Of a stretch of DNA of 64,000 nucleotides, positions 26,498 to 34,420 are shown piece by piece. The stretch comes from Sphingobacterium sp. SRCM116780. Its GTDB lineage: Bacteria; Bacteroidota; Bacteroidia; Sphingobacteriales; Sphingobacteriaceae. The notes under the pieces are model-generated. The model was given only the letters and a program-made list of their open reading frames with translations. It was not told the DNA's origin and searched no databases. How positions within the stretch are numbered: position 1 is the first letter of the stretch; each line of letters opens with the position of its first letter. Position numbers and translations under genes: made by a program. The stretch lies in assembly GCF_021442025.1 (NCBI RefSeq), contig NZ_CP090446.1:2914001-2978000 (forward strand), read 5' to 3'.

Positions 26498-28855
26498 ATG
26501 ATCAAAAACTATATTAAAATGGCATGGCGTAACCTTTGGAAGAGCAAAGGTTATTCTGTTATTAACATCATGGGGTTAGCTATTGGAATGACAGCTGTGT
26601 TAGTCATTGCTATTTGGGTTCAAAATCAATTGCAATTTGACAACTTTTATAGCAATAAAGAAAATCTGTACAAAGTTTGGAATAAATACGAAGATGAAGG
26701 AGAGATTGGTGTATATGATATCACTTCTGCTCCCACTGCACCAGCTTTGAAAGATGAATTTCCAGAGGTTGAATACACTGCTCGTATGTATTGGTTAACG
26801 GATCGTCTATTCACTTATGCGGATAAAAAACTGAAATCCAAAGGGAATGAAGTGGATGCTTCGTTTTTGCAAATGTTTAATTTTCCATTAATAAAAGGAA
26901 CTGCACAACATATATTAAACGATCCAAAAAGTATTGTTCTCACAGTGAGCTTAGCAAAAAGCCTCTTTGGAAATGAAGATCCTATGGACAAAACCATCAC
27001 TTTGGACAATAAGGAATCTTTTAAGGTCACTGGAGTGATGCAAGATTTGCCTAGTTATACGGATTTTGATTTTAGTTATCTGATTCCGTTAAAGGCAGAT
27101 ATGTATGGATCTAATTGGAATACAAATACATTTTACACGTATGTACAACTAAAGGCAGGAACCGATGTTAATGCATTTAATAAGAAAATAGCAAACCTAG
27201 TCCGTAAACAAACCAATGATGAGTTGAAAAGCTCGGTATTTCTATATCCGATAGCGAAGATGCATCTCTATTCTCAATTCGAACAAGGTGTTGCCGTTGG
27301 AGGTAAAATAGAACAGGTAAGATTGGTGGCTGGTATCGGTCTGTTAATCTTATTAATTGCTTGTATTAATTTCATCAACTTGAGCACAGCGCGAAGCCAA
27401 AAGAGAGCAAAGGAAGTTGCTGTGCGAAAAGTAGTGGGTGCAAACAGAAGTAGCTTAATTGGTCAGTTTTTAACAGAATCGGTTTTATTGACCTTCATTT
27501 CTGGAATCTTAGCGCTCGGCTTAACATTTATTGTATTACCCTTATTTAATCAATTATTGGATAAACCCCTTTCCTTGGAATTGACAAATCCGCTAATTTG
27601 GTTAGGAATGCTGGGCTTTATACTCATGACTGGGTTGCTAGCAGGACTTTACCCTGCCTTTGTTCTGTCTTCTTTTCAACCTATAAAAGCATTAAAAACG
27701 ATTGGAACAAGAAAGAGATTTACGTTAAATTTTCGTGAAGTTCTAGTGGTATTGCAATTTGGAATTGCAATTGTACTCATCATCGCCACGCTAATCGTGC
27801 GTAAGCAAATCGATTATGCAGGGCTACGGGACATTGGCTATGCGACTTCCCGGTTAATTGAAATTCCAGTGGAGGGTGATATTGAAAAAAATTATGAAGT
27901 GATTAAATCGGAATTGGTCAACACTGGTATAGCAACCAGTGTTACAAGAACGGGTTGGTCAATAACACGAGATGCATCCAATTCAAGTGGTAATTTCTCT
28001 TGGGATGGTGCAACACCTAAACAAATCAAAAATTTGAGTTTTAATTTAGTTCGAACAGAAAGTGATTTCATCAAGACACTTGGATTGACATTGGTTGATG
28101 GAAGAGATTTGGACTACGCACGATTAGCGGCAGATAGTGCGGCTGTCTTATTAAATGAAGCCGCTATTAAAGAAATGAAACTGCAAAATCCTGTTGGAAA
28201 ATTCTTTAAACGGGGAGATAATACCTATACCATTGTTGGTGTATTTAAAGATTTTATCAGTGGATCACCTTACAGTCCAATTAGTCCAATGCTCGTTCTT
28301 CCATCAAAAGAATGGCTTTACAATATCGCTATCCATACAAATACAAGTATGCCAACAGATCAGGTACTACAAAAAATAGAGGTTATTTTTAAAAAATTCA
28401 ACCCTGCCTATCCTTTTAACTACAGTTTTGTTGATCAGCAATTTGCAAAAAAATTCAAGGAGCAAGAGCAGACAGGACAATTAGCCTTAATTTTTTCTGT
28501 TTTGGCCATTTTCATTTCATGTCTTGGTTTATTTGGACTCACTTCTTATATCGCTGAATTAAGGATAAAGGAAATTGGCATCCGAAAAGTGTTAGGAGCG
28601 TCCGTTACTGGTATCACAACAATGTTGTCCAAAGACTTTGTCAAGTTAGTGGTTTTATCTATCCTTATTGCCTCTCCTATTGCCTGGTGGGCGATGAACA
28701 AATGGCTACAAGATTTTTCTTATCGCATAGAAATACAATGGTGGATATTTATTTTAGCAGGAGTTTCAGCTTTAGCTGTTGCTATTACTACTGTTAGTAT
28801 GCAGGCTATAAAGGCTGCAAATACTAATCCTGTCAAAACATTAAGGGATGAGTAA
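26498..28855 (+). CDS. ABC transporter permease 6 (MacB/FtsX family, duplicated)
   Basis: 785 aa with N-terminus MIKNYIKMAWRNLWKSKGYS, the closest by eye to permease 2. Coupling helices are AKEVAVRKVVGA near residue 304 and IKEIGIRKVLGA near 689, with tail NPVKTLRDE. It heads a two-gene unit with permease 7, driven by the operator and promoter just upstream, with a predicted leader of about 85 nt. Confidence 0.9.
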   Translation: MIKNYIKMAWRNLWKSKGYSVINIMGLAIGMTAVLVIAIWVQNQLQFDNFYSNKENLYKVWNKYEDEGEIGVYDITSAPTAPALKDEFPEVEYTARMYWLTDRLFTYADKKLKSKGNEVDASFLQMFNFPLIKGTAQHILNDPKSIVLTVSLAKSLFGNEDPMDKTITLDNKESFKVTGVMQDLPSYTDFDFSYLIPLKADMYGSNWNTNTFYTYVQLKAGTDVNAFNKKIANLVRKQTNDELKSSVFLYPIAKMHLYSQFEQGVAVGGKIEQVRLVAGIGLLILLIACINFINLSTARSQKRAKEVAVRKVVGANRSSLIGQFLTESVLLTFISGILALGLTFIVLPLFNQLLDKPLSLELTNPLIWLGMLGFILMTGLLAGLYPAFVLSSFQPIKALKTIGTRKRFTLNFREVLVVLQFGIAIVLIIATLIVRKQIDYAGLRDIGYATSRLIEIPVEGDIEKNYEVIKSELVNTGIATSVTRTGWSITRDASNSSGNFSWDGATPKQIKNLSFNLVRTESDFIKTLGLTLVDGRDLDYARLAADSAAVLLNEAAIKEMKLQNPVGKFFKRGDNTYTIVGVFKDFISGSPYSPISPMLVLPSKEWLYNIAIHTNTSMPTDQVLQKIEVIFKKFNPAYPFNYSFVDQQFAKKFKEQEQTGQLALIFSVLAIFISCLGLFGLTSYIAELRIKEIGIRKVLGASVTGITTMLSKDFVKLVVLSILIASPIAWWAMNKWLQDFSYRIEIQWWIFILAGVSALAVAITTVSMQAIKAANTNPVKTLRDE

Positions 28856-28895
28856 TAGGGTACTGAATATAAAGTAAAAAAAATACAGTTTGACA

Positions 28896-31301
28896 ATGAT
28901 CAAAAATTATATCAAAACCGCTTGGCGGAATATTGCAAAACGAAAATATCAAAGTATAATCAATCTATTAGGGTTAGTTTGTAGTGTTACTTTCGTCATG
29001 TTAGTTGCCGCTTATATATGGGATGTGTATCAGGTGAATAGCCAATTAAGGAATAAAGATCAACAATATTTATTACAGAGTAGCTATAAAAAAGAGGGCT
29101 TTGGTTTAGCTTTAACTAGTTTGGGTGCCCTACCTAAGGCTTTAAAAGAAGAATATCCAAATTTAGTTGCCAACTATTATCGCACCGATGGATTGACTTG
29201 TATCCTGTCCAATGGTCAAAAAACATTTGAAGAAGGTGTGGGTCTTGGTGATCCGACATTTCTAAACATGTTTGGTTTTTCTTTACTTGAAGGAGATGCA
29301 TCTACAGCATTAACAACACCTTTTACCGTTGTATTAACAGAAAACGCTGCTAAAAAATATTTTGGAAAAGTGGATGTTTTGGGACAAACTTTAGAAATAA
29401 AAAATTTCACAGGTGAAAAACATCCTTTCACCATCACGGGCGTAATCAAGTCCAATACTCAGAACTCCGTAATGCATTTAAACGAGGCTATGCACTGTGA
29501 TGTATTCTTGCCTATAGCAAGCGAATCGTATTTTGGACGCTCTATTGACAACTGGAACAATCCTTATATTGCTTCCTTTATTGAACTGCAAAAAGGTGTT
29601 ACAGCAGATCAATTGCAAGGTCCCATCCAAGATCTAGTAAAGCGTAATACGGATCAAGAATTTTCAGCAAACTATGCTCCAGATTTAAAACCTTTAAAAA
29701 CCTATTTTTTAGATGATAACAATGGAGCCATACGTAAAATGATTTCCACGTTATTATGGATTGGGGGGTTTGTTTTGTTCATGGCTATCATCAATTTCAT
29801 CAATATTTCCATCAGTCAAAATATCACACGTTTAAAAGAAATTGGTATCCGAAAAGTGATGGGTTCTTCTCATTCGCAGCTCATCTCACAATTACTCGCC
29901 GAGTATATCATTACCATGATTATTGCTGTTGTCGTCAGTCTTCCTCTATATGTATCACTACGTCCTTTGTTTGAAGAAATCTTCATGCGTAAATTACCAG
30001 CATTAACAACGCTCCCATTTGTTTTTTTTATTCTGTTATTTCTATTCGCGTGTGCAGTTGGTCTTCTCGCAGGAATTTATCCAGCAGTTAAGTTGTCTAG
30101 TAATGGTGTTTTGGAGTCTGTAAAAAATAAATTTACACAAAATAGCAGCAAACAAGTTGTTCGTAGGGTCTTGTTATTCTTGCAATTTGCCGTTGCCATC
30201 ATTATCTTAATGGCAACCATCATTATATCTAAACAAATCAATTTATTTATCGATGGAAATCTAGGCTACAATAAAGAATCCCTGCTGACCATACAGGTGC
30301 CACGGGATTGGAGTGAACAGGGTCTTAAGAAGATGAAGACTTTTAGAAATGAGCTTCAACAGCTTCCTGAGATTGAATCCTTAAGCCTTTCTTATGAGAC
30401 TCCTGGTCTACTGGGAAACTATAATGTGTCTATCATCAATAGTAAGGCCAACAAAGAGGTAACTGCGCAAACCATTACATCGGACGCCTATTTTGCCAAA
30501 ACGTATCAAATTCCATTACTAGCTGGTCATTTTTTTTATCAAAATGCCGTTGATCAGGTCAATAACTTTTACGTTGTATTAAATAAAAAAGCGATGCTTT
30601 CCTTAGGATTTCAACATCCCGATGAAGCCATTGGACAAATCATTACTTTAAAAGGAGTAGATAGTTTAGTTACCATTGCTGGTATAACAGCAGATTTTGT
30701 AGCAAATTCCATGCATACTGAGTCTCCACCAATTGTTTGGATGGATGTGTCCAAAAGTAATCAATTTCGATATCTAAGTATTCGACTGAAAGCAGGTTCT
30801 GTAGCTACTTCTATACAAGCGTTGGAAAAAAAATGGAAAGAACTGCTTCCTGATGCACCTTTTCAATATCAATTTATGGATGAACGTATTCGAAAACTGT
30901 ATGAGACGGAACTTCAGTTACAACGTGCATCGCAAGTCGCAACAATCGCATCTTTATTGATTGTATCATTGGGTATAATCGGCTTAATTACACTGTCGAT
31001 AAATTTGAGGAACAAAGAAGTTGGCATCCGTAAAGTTCTTGGTGCCTCCTTATTAAATTTAATCTTATTGTTTTCAAAAGAGTTTTATTTAATTTTTGTT
31101 CTAGCCTTAATTGTGACTATACCGACAAGTTACTTACTGATGAATATTTGGTTACAAAATTATATAAGCCGCATTCATATAGAGATACTAACCTATTTAC
31201 TGCCGTTAAGCTTTTTGGCTTTATTACTTGGCACCTTGATTATAGGAATTATCTATCGTGCGACCCGATTCAATCCGATTGAAAAGTTAAGAGATGAATA
31301 A
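28896..31301 (+). CDS. ABC transporter permease 7 (MacB/FtsX family, duplicated, divergent)
   Basis: 801 aa from ATG 28896 (MIKNYIKTAWRNIAKRKYQS); a TTG two codons upstream is less likely. The region after the first span reads YIWDVYQVNSQLRNKDQQYL and lacks the usual YD.F..N..RIYR motif of its neighbours. Coupling helices are conserved (LKEIGIRKVMGSS near residue 312, KEVGIRKVLGA near 705), and the tail is NPIEKLRDE. It starts 40 bp after permease 6, so it shares that transcript. Confidence 0.88.
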   Translation: MIKNYIKTAWRNIAKRKYQSIINLLGLVCSVTFVMLVAAYIWDVYQVNSQLRNKDQQYLLQSSYKKEGFGLALTSLGALPKALKEEYPNLVANYYRTDGLTCILSNGQKTFEEGVGLGDPTFLNMFGFSLLEGDASTALTTPFTVVLTENAAKKYFGKVDVLGQTLEIKNFTGEKHPFTITGVIKSNTQNSVMHLNEAMHCDVFLPIASESYFGRSIDNWNNPYIASFIELQKGVTADQLQGPIQDLVKRNTDQEFSANYAPDLKPLKTYFLDDNNGAIRKMISTLLWIGGFVLFMAIINFINISISQNITRLKEIGIRKVMGSSHSQLISQLLAEYIITMIIAVVVSLPLYVSLRPLFEEIFMRKLPALTTLPFVFFILLFLFACAVGLLAGIYPAVKLSSNGVLESVKNKFTQNSSKQVVRRVLLFLQFAVAIIILMATIIISKQINLFIDGNLGYNKESLLTIQVPRDWSEQGLKKMKTFRNELQQLPEIESLSLSYETPGLLGNYNVSIINSKANKEVTAQTITSDAYFAKTYQIPLLAGHFFYQNAVDQVNNFYVVLNKKAMLSLGFQHPDEAIGQIITLKGVDSLVTIAGITADFVANSMHTESPPIVWMDVSKSNQFRYLSIRLKAGSVATSIQALEKKWKELLPDAPFQYQFMDERIRKLYETELQLQRASQVATIASLLIVSLGIIGLITLSINLRNKEVGIRKVLGASLLNLILLFSKEFYLIFVLALIVTIPTSYLLMNIWLQNYISRIHIEILTYLLPLSFLALLLGTLIIGIIYRATRFNPIEKLRDE

Positions 31302-31340
31302 TGCGGACTTTTGCATGAACATCGATTAGGTTTTTAACGT

Positions 31341-31406
31341 ATAGATTATAAGTTACCATAGGTGCAGATTATCAATATCTCAATCCTGTGGTAACTTATA
31401 ATCTAT
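31341..31406. repeat. 22-bp inverted repeat with 22-nt spacer
   Basis: ATAGATTATAAGTTACCATAGG (31341-31362; 22 bases, one mismatch to its partner) is repeated inverted at 31385-31406. It lies 39 bp after permease 7. There is no T tract, so it is not a standard terminator. It could be a recombination site, a remnant of a small mobile element, or a transcript-stabilising hairpin. Confidence 0.7.
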
Positions 31407-31427
31407 TCCACAAAACCTGGGATAGCT

Positions 31428-31589
31428 ATGCTTTTCACATTCAGTTCAAGGAGAGTGAAACTGTTTGTGAAAGTAAAACAGGATGATTTTGAGCTTATCA
31501 ATAAATCGGATGAGGAAATTAATGCTATTTTTAATGAAGAATCAATCTTGGTTGAGCCGCCCCAACACAAAGTTATATACTTATCCTAA
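31428..31589 (+). CDS. Small ORF or gene remnant between permeases 7 and 8
   Basis: A 53-codon frame starting ATG at 31428 (MLFTFSSRRVKLFVKVKQDD) and ending PPQHKVIYLS. An AAGGAGA stretch precedes an internal GTG at about 31457, which would give a 43-45-aa product. The acidic centre (INKSDEEINAIFNEES) is protein-like, but I recognise no family. It may be the 3' end of a lost gene. It lies in the 495-bp gap together with the inverted repeat and the permease 8 promoter. Confidence 0.3.
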   Translation: MLFTFSSRRVKLFVKVKQDDFELINKSDEEINAIFNEESILVEPPQHKVIYLS

Positions 31590-31625
31590 CCAAATGAATA
31601 ATAGCATAATCTTCTTATAAAGGGT

Positions 31626-31734
31626 TTGTACGATATCGAACAGTTTACGTTCGATATCGTACAAAAATATTTTATCAAAATAGACTGTAATGTCCTGATA
31701 ATTAATAAAATAAAAATTTGGCAATGCAATTGCC
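31626..31734 (+). promoter_or_regulatory. Twin dyads and sigma-54-like promoter of permease 8
   Basis: The distal dyad is TTGTACG-ATAT-CGAACAG (31626-31643) and the proximal ACGTTCG-ATAT-CGTACAA (31647-31664), centres 21 bp apart. Together they form perfect 17-base inverted arms (31625-31641 and 31649-31665) around a 7-base spacer. TGGCAATGCAATTGCC (31719-31734) is the best sigma-54 match in the locus, with a true -12 TTGC, 63.5 bp from the proximal centre. Confidence 0.82.
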
Positions 31735-31796
31735 TTATGAGGTATGACTCGTTGTTTCAGCGATTAAGGAGAGGCCTTCAAACTAAAGCAATTGAT

Positions 31797-34241
31797 ATGA
31801 TCAGAAATAATCTTAAAATCGCTTGGCGGAATATTACAAAGAATAAATTATATTCCAGTATCAAAATCGGTGGGTTTGCATTTAGCATATCCATCTGTAT
31901 TTTAATTGTGTTGTATATCAAACATCAAACAAGCTATAATAAGTTCTATCCATCAATGGATAGGGTTTATCGCTTAATTGTTCAAGCACCGGAAGGTAAT
32001 AAAATAAATCGTTGGGTATCTCTTTCTGCTCCTGGAGCGTCAACATTAAAAGAAGAAATTCCAGCAATCGAAACTTCAGGTCGTATGCTTCCCAATCCTT
32101 TATTCGGCGCTGGAAGTAATCAATTTTCCATTAACCAGACACCAGACAATCATTATGATGAAGGGTTTGTATATATCGACCAATCTATATTGGACATGTT
32201 TCCTTCACCCATGTTATATGGTCAATTGGAACATGCGTTGGACAAACCGAACACCTTAGTTTTAACAAAAAGTAAAGCGACTAAATACTTTAAAGGAAAT
32301 CCAATTGGACAACAGATTTATTTGAATAACAATAAATCAAAAGCTTATACTATTACGGGAGTCATTGAGGATATCTCCAGCAATTCTACTTTATATGGTT
32401 ATGATTTCTTTATGTCACTAGCAGGAGAACCATTTTATCCAGGCGAACAAATTAAATGGACCAGCAATAATTACACAATCTATGTTAAATTGAAAGCAGG
32501 AGCAAATGTAAAGCTTGCAGAACAGGAAATTATCAAAAATTATATCACGGGACATTATATTCGAGAACTCATTAAAGCAGGACGAAAAGTTAATCCCATT
32601 GTTCATCAAATTAAGATCACGCTTCAAAATGCACTAGACATTCATCTGCATTCATCTGACATCGAAGACGATAAAATTTCAACCTTGAATCGTGGAGATA
32701 TCCGTATGGTATGGACATTTGCAGCGATAGCACTTTTTATCCTACTGATTGCCTGTATTAATTTTATTAATTTATCTACAGCCAATGCAACAACAAGGGC
32801 TAAGGAAATTGGTATTCGCAAAACCATTGGATCTAACCGAAAAAGCTTAATTAGCCAGTTTATGTGCGAAGCACTAAGTTATAGTTTTCTGTCCTTATTT
32901 ATTGGTTTATTCTTAGCTTCATTATTACTCCCTTTGTTTAATAACATCATCAATCAATCCGTTGAAATACCTTGGTTGACGTGGTATTTTATTCCCTTCT
33001 TAATTTTTGCCACCTTTATCATCGGTATTATAGCAGGTCTGTATCCAGCACTTTATCTATCGAGTTTCAAACCCATATCTGCTCTAAAGAATAAATCGGC
33101 TGGCAATCCACGTAGTTCTTTTCTACGTAATGGTTTGGTTATTTTTCAATTTGCAACTTCCATTACCCTGATTATTGGTGCATTGATCAGTAACCAACAA
33201 ATTCAATATATCTTAAATAAAGATTTGGGATTCAGCAAAGATCAAATAATCGTACTGCGGGGATTGAGCGCAATTCCCAATCAGCTGACGCTCTTCAAAA
33301 ATGAACTTAAAAATATTCCTTCAGTCAGTAACGTTTCCATCGGCGATTATCTTCCGGTACCAATCGATGGTGCCAAAAGAAATGGCAACCCTTTTTGGTT
33401 AGATGGAAGAAGAGAAATGGATCTCGCAATACAAGGGCAATTGTGGAACGTTGATCAAGATTACATTTCAATCTTCGAACTTCAATTGGTGGACGGACGT
33501 AATTTCAATCCTCAACTGGCATCGGATAGTTCGGGCATCATTGTAAACAAACAGATGCTGAAAGAATTAGGCATTACGAATCCTATTGGTACAAAAATCA
33601 CCAATGGTCAGACTTGGACAATCTTAGGTGTAGTAGATGATTTTATTTTCGAATCTTTAAAAGGTGAAGGAATAGCCCCTCTTGGCTTGACATTACAAAA
33701 TAGTCCTTCTTTGATGGTTATTAAGGTAAAACCGCAAAAGATGGATCAAACATTGGCAGCGATTACAAAAGTCTGGAATCAGTTTGCCCCAAATCAAAAA
33801 ATCAACTACAGCTTTCTGGATGAAGGATTTGAAGCCTTATATCGAGATGTGGAACGAACAAAAAATATTTTCATCTGTTTTGCTGTGGTCGCTATTTGTA
33901 TCGCTTCTCTCGGATTATTTGGCTTGGCTACTTATATCACAGAACAACGTACCAAAGAAATTGGCGTCAGAAAGGTTCTTGGCGCAAGTAATATACGCTT
34001 GTTAAAATTATTATCAGGTGATTTCATGAAACTGGTGTTTGCCGCCATTGTCATTGCCACACCAATCGCTTGGTGGGCAATGAATCAATGGCTAGCAGAT
34101 TTTAATTATCGAATTGATATCGGCTGGCTGTATTTTGCTGTCGCTGGATGTTTTGCTATTCTGATTGCTTTAGGAACAATCAGTTTCCAAACATTAAAAG
34201 CCATACGATCGAATCCAGTAGATAGTCTACGAAATGAGTGA
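31797..34241 (+). CDS. ABC transporter permease 8 (MacB/FtsX family, duplicated)
   Basis: 814 aa from ATG 31797 (MIRNNLKIAWRNITKNKLYS). An open frame extends upstream to a TTG at 31626, but that lies in the distal operator dyad and is ruled out. Coupling helices are AKEIGIRKTIGSN near residue 333 and TKEIGVRKVLGA near 717, with tail NPVDSLRNE. It is the longest of the nine, with a larger first periplasmic domain. It appears monocistronic, because the next gene has its own operator and promoter. Confidence 0.9.
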   Translation: MIRNNLKIAWRNITKNKLYSSIKIGGFAFSISICILIVLYIKHQTSYNKFYPSMDRVYRLIVQAPEGNKINRWVSLSAPGASTLKEEIPAIETSGRMLPNPLFGAGSNQFSINQTPDNHYDEGFVYIDQSILDMFPSPMLYGQLEHALDKPNTLVLTKSKATKYFKGNPIGQQIYLNNNKSKAYTITGVIEDISSNSTLYGYDFFMSLAGEPFYPGEQIKWTSNNYTIYVKLKAGANVKLAEQEIIKNYITGHYIRELIKAGRKVNPIVHQIKITLQNALDIHLHSSDIEDDKISTLNRGDIRMVWTFAAIALFILLIACINFINLSTANATTRAKEIGIRKTIGSNRKSLISQFMCEALSYSFLSLFIGLFLASLLLPLFNNIINQSVEIPWLTWYFIPFLIFATFIIGIIAGLYPALYLSSFKPISALKNKSAGNPRSSFLRNGLVIFQFATSITLIIGALISNQQIQYILNKDLGFSKDQIIVLRGLSAIPNQLTLFKNELKNIPSVSNVSIGDYLPVPIDGAKRNGNPFWLDGRREMDLAIQGQLWNVDQDYISIFELQLVDGRNFNPQLASDSSGIIVNKQMLKELGITNPIGTKITNGQTWTILGVVDDFIFESLKGEGIAPLGLTLQNSPSLMVIKVKPQKMDQTLAAITKVWNQFAPNQKINYSFLDEGFEALYRDVERTKNIFICFAVVAICIASLGLFGLATYITEQRTKEIGVRKVLGASNIRLLKLLSGDFMKLVFAAIVIATPIAWWAMNQWLADFNYRIDIGWLYFAVAGCFAILIALGTISFQTLKAIRSNPVDSLRNE

Positions 34242-34248
34242 TTTCCAG

Positions 34249-34355
34249 TTGTACGGTTGTGAACGAAAACTGTTCAATAACGAACAGTTTAAAATCCGAA
34301 AAGGAAATCAAACAACTGAATAACAACAAAATAACAACATGGCAAAGCGATTGTA
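34249..34355 (+). promoter_or_regulatory. Twin dyads and sigma-54-like promoter of permease 9-ATPase 2
   Basis: The distal dyad is TTGTACG-GTTG-TGAACGA (34249-34266) and the proximal CTGTTCA-ATAA-CGAACAG (34270-34287), centres 21 bp apart. TGGCAAAGCGATTGTA is at 34340-34355, 61.5 bp from the proximal centre. The distal dyad begins 8 bp after the permease 8 stop. Confidence 0.76.
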
Positions 34356-34420
34356 TACTCAAATAGAAGGATAAAATATATCTCATATAAATTTATAAAC
34401 AGCGTAGAACTGGACAGCTT

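Noticed and set aside
31626..31796. Upstream extension of permease 8 to a TTG, adding about 57 residues
   Set aside because: The TTG lies inside the distal operator dyad, the segment has no MacB-like sequence, and ATG 31797 gives the MIRNNLKIAWRN start shared by the paralogues.
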